The position numbers and the translations under genes are program-made. Source: Epiperipatus broadwayi (taxonomy: Eukaryota; Onychophora; Udeonychophora; Euonychophora; Peripatidae). From it: a stretch of 64,000 nucleotides of DNA. This document shows, one piece after another, positions 12,150-23,881 of the stretch (position 1 is the stretch's first letter; the number at the start of each line of letters is the position of its first letter). The DNA is taken from positions 436,001 through 500,000 of the forward strand of contig JAQFVV010000180.1 in assembly GCA_028023455.1 (NCBI GenBank), in the 5' to 3' direction. The notes under the pieces were generated by a model that was not told the origin of the DNA, made no database searches, and saw nothing but the letters and a program-made list of their open reading frames with translations.

Positions 12150-13690
12150 TGTGACAGTCAGATGATGTATGTTGATTTAACCCAGTTCGAATACTAGGCA
12201 AAAGTACCTCGAGGCCACCCATATGCGAGATATTAAACCAAGAATACTATGACCTCTGCCCTATTCGTCTAGTCTCGAAGCTATCATGAACCGAACAACA
12301 CTATCTGAGACACGCATAGATATTTTCTTCCCGAGCCACGAGCTTAGCATCAGCGGGAGACATGGACAGAACCACCTACGGAGCTAAATAGTTAAATGTG
12401 CAAAAATACTTAGAAATATGTGTTTTGCGTGCCTGGATCATTTAAAAGTAAAACAAAGCATTGAAAGATAACTAGCAAACTCAAGCTTTTTAGTTAAATA
12501 AATATCTTTAATAAATGACATTTGAAATATTATTAATAATTTAATGGCCTTCGCTATTCCCCGAAATTAATGAATAACTAATGAGACAATGAAAACCAGA
12601 TTAATATGCTTGCGGTCTAAATCTTTCCTTCCCAGTTTTATTAAACACTGTCAACTCGAATCTGCTCGATAAAGTGCAATAATAAAAATCTTTCGCAAAG
12701 CAGTTTCTAATTGCTTTGCGCTAAAACAGAGTTTAAAATGATTTAAGATGTATATCGCTAAATCTGACATACGTAAGAAGCTAATGGCGGACAAAAGAAG
12801 CGTTATCGAGGAGATCAAGTTGGCAAACAAAAAAAGGAAACTTACTCGTACTAAATTTTACAAGTATGAGTAAAACTGGAAAGGGATTTTTATATGAACA
12901 ATTAACTAATAAACTTAACCGCAATAGAATTAAAATATTTACACATGGGAGTAATGAAGAATAGCGAAGGAAAAAGGGTTAAATATCTAGATAGATGATC
13001 ACATATACATATATCTAACTAGTCTAATAAAAATAGTTACATTATAAATATCATTAAACACACATTTCATAAATATTCAAGGAAGCAATTATAAAAAGTA
13101 TGGACAAAAAGGGTAGCATAATAAATAGTTCATGAGGAGAGATATGATTACCATCCTTGTTCCTTGGTCATGTTCCATCGACGGGCGTAGCTTGATCCGT
13201 CTGACGAGATGTGTTTGTCCGGACAAGGAAAGTGGAAATCGGTAGCATGGTTTCACAAAAAGTCCTCCAGACACGGCACAGAGTTCAGATGACGATTGAG
13301 TAAATACTACGGCATTTTTCTGGTATTGAGGAACCCTCGGCGGTAGACAAAGTTATTTATTTGCCTAGCCAAGCATGGTAGACTCCATCGAATTCATATA
13401 ATAAAATCACAACAGGCAACAGCAAAATTTCCAAAGTTCTCCACGGAGCAATCTGCCAGCCCGCAAGAATACTCTGAATGAATAATCTTTTCCAAAAGGA
13501 AAATCTGAATGACTGATCTTTTCCAAAAGGAAAATCTGAATGAATTTTTTCCAAAAGGAAACTCTGATTGCCTTGTTCCAAAAGGAAACTCTGATTGACT
13601 TGTTCCAAAAGGAAACTCTGATTGCCTTGTTCCAAAAGGACACTCTGATTGCCTTATCTTTTGTTGTCCCTTTTATTTATACCCTCTCTG
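12150..13690. other. G+C-richer island of unknown origin
   Basis: Base composition rises relative to the flanks, especially 12180-12380 and 13130-13480. It holds no protein frame that I recognise. 12170-12225 includes CCCAGTTCGAATAC, which looks like a tRNA-type B box, but no matching tRNA structure could be drawn. The block ends in the minisatellite at 13471-13655. A non-autonomous transposon is a reasonable guess; termini were not identified. Confidence 0.4.
13471..13655. repeat. 27-31-bp minisatellite, about 6.5 units
   Basis: Units of the form ACTCTGATTGCCTTGTTCCAAAAGG. Six full units have lengths 30, 31, 28, 27, 27 and 27 bases, followed by a partial unit. Later units are nearly identical; the first three carry a longer AATGA..ATCTTTT segment. 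It can be read on the minus strand as repeated QSFLLE-like peptides, but there is no sign that it is coding. Confidence 0.85.
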
Positions 13691-13699
13691 TCAGCTACC

Positions 13700-15800
13700 T
13701 TCTATTGTTTGTATGATCTGAGATCTTGATAAGCCTCCCCATGCTCCTTTGTTTCAAAGTAACACCTTCTAAAAATAACTTTTACTTTTTTACTCTAAAT
13801 TTCTTTCTTTAAACTTTGGGATTTTATTAATTAAAAAAAGAAAGAGAAGGCCATCTTTAATTTGACTTGAATGGGCTTAACTAATTAAAAATATACATTC
13901 TTTCAGAAAATGTTGGTGAGCTTATCTCAAAATCAAATCATACTAAATATTTGAACAAAAAGTAAAGTACATTCTTATTTCTTTTAATAAAATAAGCATT
14001 TTATTTCAGCAGAATTTTGCATTAACTCATATATATATGCTTGACGTATATATATATTTGACTAAACGGTTTTCACAAGTAATATTTTTAACAGCAATTT
14101 AATGTTACAATGGAATTTATTTAAAAGAAAATATTTACAAGCAAATACAAATTTAATAAACGTAATTAATTTTAGCTGTAATGCAAAACCCTGCTGATAT
14201 TGGACTATAAACTTAATTTAGGTTTACAATATTAATCAAGTTTATAGGAAGATGTGAAGCATGGATTGGACTTCAGATCCATTGCTTCAATATTTTGTTT
14301 TTGCATGTTAAAATAATTTAATAAGTAATGCATTCAAGAAATTTATGAGCCTCATATGTTTGGATATATATATATATATATATTGAAGCACATGTAGAAT
14401 CTTAATTACTTACATGGTTTTAGATTTACTGTAGAATTTGATATAGTTAGTGGTGAACTTTATTGATAAGGTATATTTTAAATTATTTCTAATGTTTATT
14501 AACATATGTATTTGTTAATATGTATTTGACTAAATACATATTGGCATAACTGCTAAGATGTTAAAACTATATAGTAATGAGTATAAGGTTACTTGAGTAA
14601 AATCACATTGCATTCAATTGCAATAAGATTGATTTATGAAATATTTGCACACTCGTTCCTGACTTGGTTTTAATAAGTATAACTAATAACTTGGTATAAG
14701 GTAGTTAAATAAATTGCTTGTTTTATCTTATAAATTTCCAAATATCAAAATGAAAAGGGATTTTTTGTGAAAAAGATCTTTAAAATACATAGATGAACTG
14801 TTATAATATAATAAGAATACTGAATTTATAATAAATATTTATTTTAATCTCTTTTAGTCTAGATTTTCCTCATTACTTGTTATAAGATCAAGAATATCAT
14901 TTAATGCAATATTCATTGCATTATTCCAAAGAGTCTTAAGACTCTCCCTGATCTAATGGACATATAGAAATATTGATAATGATTGCTGAGTATGTGGGAT
15001 TTATGGTTGAATATTGTCACCAATAATCTGGGATCAGTATACTTGACACCTAAGGAATCCAAATTCTGCTGGGTATCAGTATTATACCATTTACTAACAT
15101 AGATAGGATTTTGTAGTTGGTAAATTAATGCCTTGTCTGGTAATTGATGTTTCCATACCTATATATTTCTTTTGTCCATTACAATATTTATAAGAAGAGG
15201 ATATGTATATTTTAATAGATGAAAGATGATTGTTTATGATTGTTTAATGGAAAACTGCATATCTATTGTTTTAAAAGTATCTCAATTAGACTTAGTAAAT
15301 GCTTGAAAAAATATTTTGCTCTGCTCTTTTTTTTTTATTTCATTATTTGAATTTGACTGAAAATTTTTCTTACAGAGTACATGATTCTAATAAAATAAGA
15401 TGTTTTTATAGGAAAAAAAAAAAATTAAAATATTTCTGAAGTTTATGCACAATTGCAACACAATTTTTCCAAAATTTAAACTATAAATATGTGTTTGCTG
15501 TTTAATTTTTCAAGTCATATCTTTCCATTTTAAGTATTTATAACTCCTTAAAAATGACATGAATGAAAGAGAATATTTAATTTAAACATCAAATATATTC
15601 TTATAGTTTAAAATGTGCTGTAGTAAAAAATTGGCTATATTATTTTATGATAGGTTTTGTCAATGTCAAATTTTATAGTAAAGAAAGTATTTTTTCCAAG
15701 CAAATAATAAATCTAGTTAAGATGATTCCAAATTATACATGAAGTTTCCAATCAAGTAATCAGAAACAATCTTATGTATTTATTTATATATATATAATCA
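13700..15800. other. Intron sequence, nothing recognised
   Basis: AT-rich intron with (TA)n at 14027-14060 and 14368-14382. No open frame, repeat or RNA gene recognised. Confidence 0.6.
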
Positions 15801-15806
15801 TAATAA

Positions 15807-15887
15807 AAATACTAAAATATAACGGTAATAAACTATTATAAACAGTAAGACTGATTATAGTGGTTTATTGCCGTTATATTTTAGTAT
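15807..15887. repeat. Small foldback, 25-bp arms (MITE-like)
   Basis: ATACTAAAATATAACGG at 15807-15823 has its complement CCGTTATATTTTAGTAT at 15871-15887. The arms extend to about 25 bases (15807-15831 and 15862-15887) around a ~30-base loop. No coding capacity. It could be a tiny MITE or a hairpin in the intron, 60 bp from the next foldback. Confidence 0.7.
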
Positions 15888-15947
15888 ACAAAAGAAATCA
15901 AGTCAGATGTCACATGACCTAATTTAATAAGCTTGTATTACAAATGT

Positions 15948-16068
15948 TATATATAGAGCTCGCAAATAAGTTCTTAACAAGCTTGAGAATGCCAGTAGCA
16001 GAAACCGGTCTGGGGTTGGGGATATTCTGCAAAGCTTTTTAAGAACTAATTTACGAGCTCTATATATA
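15948..16068. repeat. Foldback with 37-bp arms and hammerhead-like loop
   Basis: The left arm 15948-15984 and right arm 16032-16068 are complementary with about three mismatches (GAGCTCG...AAGTTCTTAA...AAGCTT and its complement). The 47-base loop contains GAGAATGCCAGTAGCAGAAA then CCGGTCTGGGG: an imperfect hammerhead core (TTGAGAA for CUGANGA, a 3-bp UGC/GCA stem II, GAAA, then GUC). ACCGGU at the stem III position is self-complementary. TCACATGA lies just outside at 15910-15917. The core has two changes at conserved positions, so activity is doubtful. Confidence 0.65.
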
Positions 16069-16308
16069 TAAATGAATATAATATTTGAAAGAGATATGAT
16101 AAAAAGGTTGTCTTAAAAATTGAATCTTGAGATATAATGATTTATTAATTTTTTTAAGAAAGTTTTGACATTTGAAGGATTATACAACTTAGTCAAAAAA
16201 CATTGTTCAAAAATAATTGCATTGGTTAATTCTACAATGTAGAAGTAATGGTTTGGTTATTACTACTTTTATTTTTTTTAATGACAATATTTGTTTTGAT
16301 TTATTTAG

Positions 16309-16444
16309 CCTCACCCTGTGTTAAAGAAGTTTTTAAAACAAGGAAGCCCAGATACTCTTCATCTTCCAGCCAAATTCAGTCCAATGCTAGTACCTCCTAT
16401 TCCTTGGTTTAATACATTATATGGATGCTATCTTCTCTCATCAT
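16309..16444 (+). CDS. POLRMT: POLRMT exon B
   Basis: Best-supported host exon at the left. The acceptor TTATTTAG ends at 16308 and the donor GTAAGA starts at 16445. It reads 45 codons in phase 0 plus one base: PHPVLKKFLKQGSPDTLHLP, then AKFSPMLVPPIPWFNTLYGC and YLLSS. Human POLRMT has PHPAFMQL, then PMLCPPLPWTSPHSGAFLLSP at the same place, so the VPPIPW...GCYLL block is the conserved N-terminal-domain motif of T7-like mitochondrial polymerases. The single leftover T joins TG of exon C to give Leu in LKLM, matching the human TKLM. The next exon is 21.5 kb away. Confidence 0.92.
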
Positions 16445-17774
16445 GTAAGAATTCTTAATTTAAACAAACTTTCAATAATTTTATTATATATTTACTTTCT
16501 TATTTTTTATTTCCAAGTTTTGTTATCAAATGTATATTATTTAATAATTTTTACAGTACTGCATATTAGAAGATATTTCTATTTTATTTATAAACTCTTC
16601 ATCATGGATGTAGTAAGTGTCTATTTTTATAAAAAGAAAAATAATAAAAAATAAGCATTATTTATTTATTTGGTCATAGTAATTTTGAAATTATATTCTG
16701 TTCATTAAAATGAAAAATATTAATTGTTAAGTTGTGTCTTCTTTTTTTTTTAGATTGCAGTCTTCATTTCTAAAATAAGAATCTTCCATACAATTTAAAT
16801 AATGGTATATTAAAGACATATTCAAACTCAGATTTTTATTATTTTTCAAGGAATATAATTTTTAAAACATTTTTATATCAAAATTTAAATAAATAAAATT
16901 GGTGATGACCAAATAGGAGAAGAGTTATATTTTTTTATTATTTTTATATCTGATTTCTTTCTATTAAATTGTGCTATAGTTAGGCACAGAATTGCTCAAT
17001 TGTGGTTGGGTGTTAACTTTATTCAGTGAAAAGTAAAACAAAGTTAAGATGAATGTAGATCTCTTTGTAACTTTGCCTGACCTTTGGCCTTTATTAAAAC
17101 CTTGAAATTAAAAATATAAATTTACATATAGTTTGATTACATCTTTGTTTTATATTGGTGAGATTAACCTTTACACTGATGAAGCAGCCATATTGAATAT
17201 TTAAAAAATTATGTTAAGCCACAAATTTTATCATAATATATGTTTGTATTACTAAAAAATGACATAATATATATTGTTTTAAAGATCAAATACCAAAGAA
17301 TGTAATTAAGCTGAAAAAAATATAGTCATTGATATTTAAAGTAATAAAAAAAAAGAATAAAAGTTAATATTTCTAATAATTATTTTCATATTATTTCATA
17401 AATTCTAAATTATCATGCATACAACTTAAAATTATATTTTTGTTAGTAGGTTAGCTGGATTCATCATAAAATTTCTAAAAAATTAGTATATAATAACACT
17501 TACCTAAGGTAATCCATCACTTGAAAACTTCATAGAATAAAGACATTAGTACCTTTCATTTTTCAATGTATATGTCATTCCTAATAACATCCTTATTACA
17601 AGTAGTTAATATTGATCAATAATTAATATAATTTGAATATTATAATAAAGAATTTCAATACAGTTTGTAAGTTATTAAAAAGTACTACTAAAATAGTCAT
17701 TATATTCATAATAAAATAAAAAAATGAATGAAATACTAAATTCATTATAGAGTTAAGTTTGAGGTACCCAAGAT
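16445..17774. other. POLRMT intron sequence, nothing recognised
   Basis: Start of the 21.5-kb intron between exons B and C. Very AT-rich; no frame or repeat recognised. The open frame at 16421-16654 is only read-through from exon B into the intron. Confidence 0.6.
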
Positions 17775-18440
17775 AGTAGTTTATATATATACTGTCAAAA
17801 TCTTTACTTTTAGCATTTGCGTATTTTTATTTTTTTTTAAAATGCAGACAAGATATTATAGAAAAATCTAAATCAGGTCATAATATTTGCAAAATATGTT
17901 TATCTTTAACTCATATTACCTAATTCAAATACTGCCCCCCTCCCCCATGGTATCAAAAAATGCAGATAATTCACGATATAAATGTACACAATCATGAGCT
18001 TTTTTTTTTTTAATGTTAGTTTAATAATTTTTTCGTATATTTTTTATCAAAAATATATATATATTTATAAGATAATAATTAAAAAATATGCAGATTTGAA
18101 ATTTACATTGCACTAGTAATAATCGGTCTAAGTTTATATATTGTCAAAATCATTACTTTTAGCATTTGCATATTTTTATTATTATTAAAATGCTGACAAG
18201 AGATTATAGAAAAATCTAAATCGGGTCATAATATTTGCAAAATATGTTTATCTTTGTCTTATATCATCTAATTCAAATACTGGACCCAGCTGATATCATA
18301 GCAAAAAAATGCAGATAATCACAATCTATTTTTTTTTATGTTAGTTTCAGTAATAATTTTTTCGTATATTTTTTATCAAATATATATAAAAAAATATTAA
18401 TTAAAAAATATATAAAAATAAAATAATAATTAAAAAAATA
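17775..18440. repeat. Diverged tandem duplication, 349-bp period
   Basis: Sequence from GTCAAAATCTTTACTTTTAG at 17794 recurs from GTCAAAATCATTACTTTTAG at 18143. Shared blocks follow in order: gcatttg.gtatttttatt, agaaaaatctaaatc.ggtc, ataatatttgcaaaatatg and tttttcgtatattttttatc. Copies differ by substitutions and indels, notably around a C-rich tract present at 17935-17946. No coding capacity. Confidence 0.85.
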
Positions 18441-19816
18441 CAGAAAAATAAATACCATTAGCCCCCCCCCTCCCCATAACGTTGTCTTCAAAATACATCG
18501 GAAAAAGTAAAACTTTTTATCGATGTATTTTTCACAGTGAAATCTTTTCCGGTAACTATCAAAAAAATGAGAGAAAGACAAAAAAATTCAATTTACTTGA
18601 TCACAAAAATTATAAAATTTTTATTCTTTATTGTAGAAAAATAAAACTTACTTTTATGGAAAGTAGAAGAAAAGATGGAAATAATGGTGTAAAAAGCACA
18701 TCCATTAATATTACGTTGAAAACGGATGATTATATTTTGAAAATGCTTGCCTGCATTATGCAGTTATAATAATGAAGAGATTAAATTAAATATTTGTTTT
18801 TTAGCAAGTTTATGATGTAGAAAATAAATCAACTGAAAATTTAATACTGTCAAACAGGACATTGTAGTTACAGACAAGAAATGTCTATTATAGAAATCCT
18901 TACTATTATTTTTAATTGTTTTTTAAAATTATAAATTAAATTAAAACATTTAGAAACTTATTTTCATTATTTAGATATCTTACTTATAGAAATATGGTGA
19001 CAAATAATTTGAAAAACATTTTTCTAACCAGAAGGATAAAATGAAACTTTTTGTTCTGCTTTTTTATTATTATTTTTGTTTATTTGCAAAGTTGCTATAT
19101 TATTTTTAAGATTACTTTTGTTTTTCCAAGTTATTATTTTAATAAGTGTTGTGAAAATATAAATATTTAATGAAGAATACATTTTTTTCTCTGTTAAAAA
19201 GTATGAAAAATGATTTCCAAATTGATCACTTTAAGACTGTTTAAAACTACATTCCACAAAGATTAAAGTTAGCACATAAGAATCAAAAATTAAATATTAT
19301 AACTTATAATCTTTATATGTCATCCATAAAATTGAAATAAAAATGTCAAAATATTTCAATGCTTAATTCTTTCTGTGAATTTGGTGTTGAAGTAAGTTGT
19401 TATATTTTTCTTAGTAAATATAATATATCGTTATGTATGCAGTTATTTAAACATATAGTTATAAATAAAAGAAAAATGTAAATAATCTCCAAAATGTATT
19501 TCCATATGAACTATATATCATCAGATGATCTATATCATTACATTTATTCTAATGACAATGACTGTTATTTTCTGTTTATTTAAAGATAATTACATTGACT
19601 TGGGTTAATATCATTAAATAAATAGAAAACAATATGCGTTGACTTATACTATCTAATGAAACATGATCCATGTTAAAATGTGTCGTAGGAATCATTTACT
19701 ATTTACAGCTTTACGTTTAAAAAAATAATGTGAAAGTATGGTGGGTATATAAGAAGTAAATAAGACCTAGTATATGAATAAGCATGAGAGGTAAAACGAC
19801 AATTAAGATAGCCATG
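18441..19816. other. Intron sequence, nothing recognised
   Basis: AT-rich. A nine-C run followed by TCCCC sits at 18462-18475. The frames 18336-18581 and 18482-18769 are chance frames in low-complexity DNA. Confidence 0.6.
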
Positions 19817-19821
19817 CTTTA

Positions 19822-20447
19822 TGCTGTGTCTTATGACCAGCAAGTAAATAAATGGACAAAGGCAGAATTGAGATGGTAAGATTATAGTTTAATATGGATA
19901 ATTTTAACTATATACATAGCCTATTATAAGGCAAAATAAAATAATAAAAGGTCGTGGTGACCTGCATATAAATACCCTAGTCCTGCTTTTGGACTTACAG
20001 AGGCAGGAGTCTCTGACTATAATTAAACTCGGAACATAAACAATTAGATCAGGTTATGGGGGTTTATATATCCCTCAAGACTTCTGGAGTTTTTTACATT
20101 CCTAACCATATATGGTGTTTTCACTTACGTTTTCACATACACAGTATTTTCACGTTTCTCACCATATATGGTATTTTACATAGTTTTCTGACCCTATAAG
20201 GTCAGCTGGGCTTTCTATTATTTTACAACTTTCTATGATTTAACAACATTGCAATTTAACACAATCGTTATTCTTAATTACTATACAGTTATTTTACATA
20301 TTTATTATACATTACAGTTATTACTTTTATTCTACATTTATACAATTATTATTATTGTTTTACATATTCGTTATATTTATACAATTATTATTATTTACAT
20401 ATTCATTATATATTATATGTGTTTATACCTTGACCTTGAATACTGCA
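19822..20447 (-). repeat. 3' LTR of the gypsy-type element
   Basis: 626 bp, TGCTGTGTC...ATACTGCA on the + strand. It matches 21744-22376 almost throughout, with a few substitutions and small indels (for example CACACAG against CACACACAG near 20140). It is the 3' LTR because gag reads toward it. The + strand frame 20249-20572 crosses its edge and is not a gene. Confidence 0.92.
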
Positions 20448-20463
20448 CTCCTCCCCCACTCCA
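20448..20463 (-). other. Polypurine tract
   Basis: On the minus strand TGGAGTGGGGGAGGAG directly abuts the 3' LTR (20447). Purine tracts at this place prime plus-strand DNA synthesis in LTR elements. Confidence 0.75.
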
Positions 20464-21544
20464 GAAGTATGATTTTTCACCTAACATAGTCTTTGAGATG
20501 AGACGGGGGAGTTCTAGTTCTTGCCGGTTGCTGGCGGTCTTTGTTGTGCTTCGCCAATTTACGGTTTGTTGATGGTGGTTTCGATGCGCCAATTTTTGCT
20601 GTGCTATAGGTACTTTCCGAGGTTTTGTTACAATAGGTTTTCCTCTGTCTCTTAACTCTATATCTATAGGTGAGGTTTTTAATTTTCCTGGTTCTTTTTT
20701 GAACAAGCTGGGATAATTATTTTTGACTTGCGATTCTATGTCAATTTTTTTTATTTTTATCATAATTTGATCAGATTCGTCTATAGTAGCACTTTTTATG
20801 TAGCTACTTTCAATCGCTCTGCACAACTTTGTATTGTGGTTCCATCTTTCGGGATACTCTGTTATTTTTCGATAACTTTCAGTTTCTGGTAATCTGCAAT
20901 CATGGGATTTGTGACCGATTTTTTTACATCGAAAACATTTAATTTGTTTATCGGTTTTGGGTTTAACTCCAAATGTTTTAAATATTGTAGTTTGAAGTGG
21001 TTCTGTTCTCATGAAGCTTCTGAACTCTCGCTTAATCAAGCTGCAATTCATAAGCTGTTGCACGTCTGATAGCTTCTTCGTAGGTTACATCTTTTATTGC
21101 CAGTAAGATCTGTCTAAACTGGTCATCAATTATTCCGTATAATAGTTGTTCTAGAAGGGCTTCTTCTAAATATTTACCGTAAAGGCATGGCTTTGCCATC
21201 TCTCTTAAACCAATGTCATATTCTTTTATTTTCTCATTCTTTCTTTGCCTTCTGCCTCTAAAGTGCAATCGAGCAACAAACTTGGATGGTTGGGGATTAA
21301 AATATTAATTTAGCTGTGTTACTAGCTTATCATATTTCTGTGTCTCCGGCGAATTTCCATATAGTTTGTTCGCTATTTCGATTACCCTCAGGCCTGCAAA
21401 GCAAAGTAATGAGGCTGCTTTTACAGTATTCTCCGTAATACTATTTAGTATAAAGTAGTTTTTTATCTTCTGAACATACAGTGGCCAATCACTCGGATCT
21501 TTTACATTAAATTCGCAAATAGAAACTTGCGATATGCTCGCCAT
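20464..21544 (-). pseudogene. gag with deleted pol (gypsy-type)
   Basis: Gag starts at 21544 (MASISQVSICEFNVKDPSDW) and runs to a stop near 21305. It continues in a second frame at 21032-21268 (KIKEYDIGLREMAKPCLYGK, a capsid-type region) and in a third at 20413-21063. The third frame has a CCHC zinc knuckle, CFRCKKIGHKSHDC, at residues 43-56. About 55 residues later it reads YPSLFKKEPGKLKTSPIDIE...PRKVPIA, the usual approach to a gypsy RT. It then passes directly to NRQELELPRL, which resembles the tail of a gypsy pol. The breaks mean no full Gag can be made without frameshifts. Confidence 0.85.
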
Positions 21545-21722
21545 TTCTCTATTAATTCGAATCCACTTACGCTTTTCTCAGCTTGCTGTTTAGGCATTTA
21601 TTTGCAGATTCGATCCTATGATGACCGAGCCAATTTTTAATGCAATTCCGTTCCTGTATTAACTGCCACTTTTTTTGATTCGATTCCTGTGCGGACTGCG
21701 CCAATATCTTTCAGATTCTATT

Positions 21723-21740
21723 CCTGTCGTTACTGCGCCA
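21723..21740 (-). other. Primer-binding-site-like sequence
   Basis: On the minus strand, three bases after the 5' LTR: TGGCGCAGTAACGACAGG. TGGCGCAGT is a frequent start of gypsy primer-binding sites. A near copy, TGGCGCAGTCCGCACAGG, follows about 37 bases downstream. Confidence 0.6.
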
Positions 21741-21743
21741 ATA

Positions 21744-22376
21744 TGCTGTGTCTTATGACCAGCAAGTAAATAAATGGACAAAGGCAGAATTGAGATGGTA
21801 AGATTATAGTTTAATACGGATAATTTTAACTATATACATAGCCTATTATAAGGCGAAATAAAATAATAAAAGGTCGTGGTGACCTGCATATAAATACCCT
21901 AGTCCTGCTTTTGGACTTACAGAGGCAGGAGTCTCTGACTATAATTAAACTCAGAACATACTCAGAACAATTAGATTAGGTTATGGGGGTTTATATACCC
22001 CTCAAGACTTCTGGAGTCTTTTACATTCCTAACCATATATGGTGTTTTCACTTACGTTTTCACATACACACAGTATTTTCACGTTTCTCACCATATATGG
22101 TATTTTACATAGTTTTCTGACTCTATAAGGTCAGCTGGGCTTTCTATTATTATACAACTTTCTATGATTTAACAACATTGCAATTTTACACAATCGTTAT
22201 TCTTAATTACTATACAGTTATTTTACATATTTATTATACATTACAGTTATTACTTTTATTCTACATTTATACAATTATTATTATTGTTTTACATATTCGT
22301 TATATTTATACAATTATTATTATTTACATATTCATTATACATTATATGTGTTTATACCTTGACCTTGAATACTGCA
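21744..22376 (-). repeat. 5' LTR of the gypsy-type element
   Basis: 633 bp, starts TGCTGTGTC and ends ATACTGCA on the + strand, followed by the CTTTA duplication. Slightly longer than its partner through small insertions such as a duplicated ACTCAGAACA near 21950-21970. Confidence 0.92.
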
Positions 22377-22381
22377 CTTTA

Positions 22382-23881
22382 TTATAAATATGTTTAATCT
22401 AATATAACATTAAAATATATATCAGGATTAAGAAAACATTAATTTTTGATCTTAAAAATGAATATTAATCGATAATGGTACAGATGATTAAAGATAACAA
22501 TGAATGCATTCTAATGAAATATTTGTAAGTTGAATTGATATAAATAAATTCTGATGTCACCGATTTGTGGAGTATGCTTTAATGGCTGAGTTGATTATGT
22601 TCCAATTTTACTATAGAAAATGTAAAGATCTACTTAGAAATATATTTAGCTGACTTTGCCATTAAAATTGTAATGGCTTAATTTAGTCAACAGGAAGGTA
22701 TGTTTCATTGCCTCATGAAGATTATAATGTCAGCATCATTTCTCACCAGGAAAATAGAAACCTTTAGAAAATTGAAAGTTTATATGCAGTGACTGGTTGA
22801 ATGGGTTTTTTAACTGTTGGTTTGAACTAAACTAACAGTTTAAAATATGAAATTGGGAAAGTCAATATTTCAAAATGAGTGGAATTTCAGTTTCATTGAT
22901 AAATGTAAATCAGCTATTAGATGTATTTCCTATTAGGAAACTTCTGCTTTACAATTTAGACTGACTTTAATATCATTTGGATTTTGTTTTTAAATATCTC
23001 AACATTCAGATGTGGTATGACTAATATTTTTCCAAGACATTTGCATTATTTGGAAAATCCAAAGTCCATGAAGATGATTAGTCTTAGTGAATTTAATAGA
23101 TAATGGGTTTGAATTATTAATAAAGTGTTAGTTTTTCTCTGGAATTTATATAGTACAAAACTGGTGTTTATGTTTTTTTGTACTACATTAATAAATTAAA
23201 TTAGCAGTCGCAGGATTTACATATTAATTGTATTCTTATAGAGCCATCATAAACTCATATCATTAGGATAGTCTTTATTTTCTAAATATCATGTGCTAAT
23301 AAAATATAAAATGAATTACTAAAATATGAATAATTCTGGAATGTTTCTAATAATTTTATCCTACAAGATTTTTGATAAAATAAACAGTTATTGGAATCAG
23401 GAGCTTTTTGAAACTATTGCTTTTAAAAATATTATTTGAAAAGGTTATCAAATTAAATGTAAAACTTGTTTTGTCTAACGTTCATAGGTGGTTTATTTAT
23501 AGTTGATGAAGGGTATTGATTTTTATTTACAACTTTATGGAGTCCCTTGCTAGAAAATATGATTCTGGCCCGGAGACTTCTTGATTTAGATTAATTTTAT
23601 TTATGAATAATAACAATATCCTGTCTTCTAAAATGAAAAACTAAAGTTATTCACATTTTAATGAGTAACATGTTGATGAATTGGTTGAAAGTAGATTGGC
23701 ATTATCTGTGAATCATATCTTTATTGAATACTCTCTACAGCATTGTGCAGAATAAACTTTTAAATTGAAATTGACTAAAAGAAAATATATGCAATCACAG
23801 AATCTACAAAGTTTTTTGGTAACTCTTTTTACTGTTGTGTGGATCACATTCTCTGGATGATATTATTGCCAAAACTTTAAT
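22382..23881. other. Intron sequence, nothing recognised
   Basis: AT-rich intron without long frames or repeats that I can see. Confidence 0.6.

Larger units (their letters stand above)
19817..22381 (-). mobile_element. Deleted gypsy-type LTR retrotransposon with 5-bp TSD
   Basis: Complete insertion: CTTTA target-site duplication at 19817-19821 and 22377-22381, two LTRs starting TG and ending CA (19822-20447 and 21744-22376), and a 1.3-kb interior read on the minus strand. Next to the right-hand (5') LTR is a TGGCGCAGT primer-binding-type sequence; next to the left-hand (3') LTR is a purine-rich tract. The interior keeps gag, then jumps from the start of RT to what looks like the end of pol. 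Protease, RT core, RNase H and most of integrase are missing, so it depends on a helper. The LTRs are highly similar, suggesting a fairly recent insertion into the POLRMT intron. Confidence 0.92.

Noticed and set aside
12547-12970. Inverted CCTTCGCTATTC (12548) and GAATAGCGAAGG (about 12959) as element ends
   Set aside because: Only about 12 bases match, with no target duplication or extended pairing.
13357-13643. Two overlapping minus-strand frames with repeated QSFLLE-like or SFWNKAIRV-like peptides
   Set aside because: They are the translation of the minisatellite at 13471-13655 in different frames; no start context, splice sites or conserved sequence support a gene.
13471-13655. CRISPR-like regular repeats
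   Set aside because: The units are contiguous with no unique spacers, and the DNA is clearly eukaryotic; it is a minisatellite.
16421-16654. 77-codon frame starting within exon B
   Set aside because: It is in a different frame from POLRMT and runs into intron sequence past a good GTAAGA donor.
17170-17215. CTGATGA sequence that could start a hammerhead core
   Set aside because: No GAAA box, stem II or complementary stem I could be found nearby.
20249-20572. 107-codon plus-strand frame
   Set aside because: It lies on the antisense side of the LTR and polypurine tract and repeats at 22178-22387 in the other LTR; low-complexity isoleucine/tyrosine translation.
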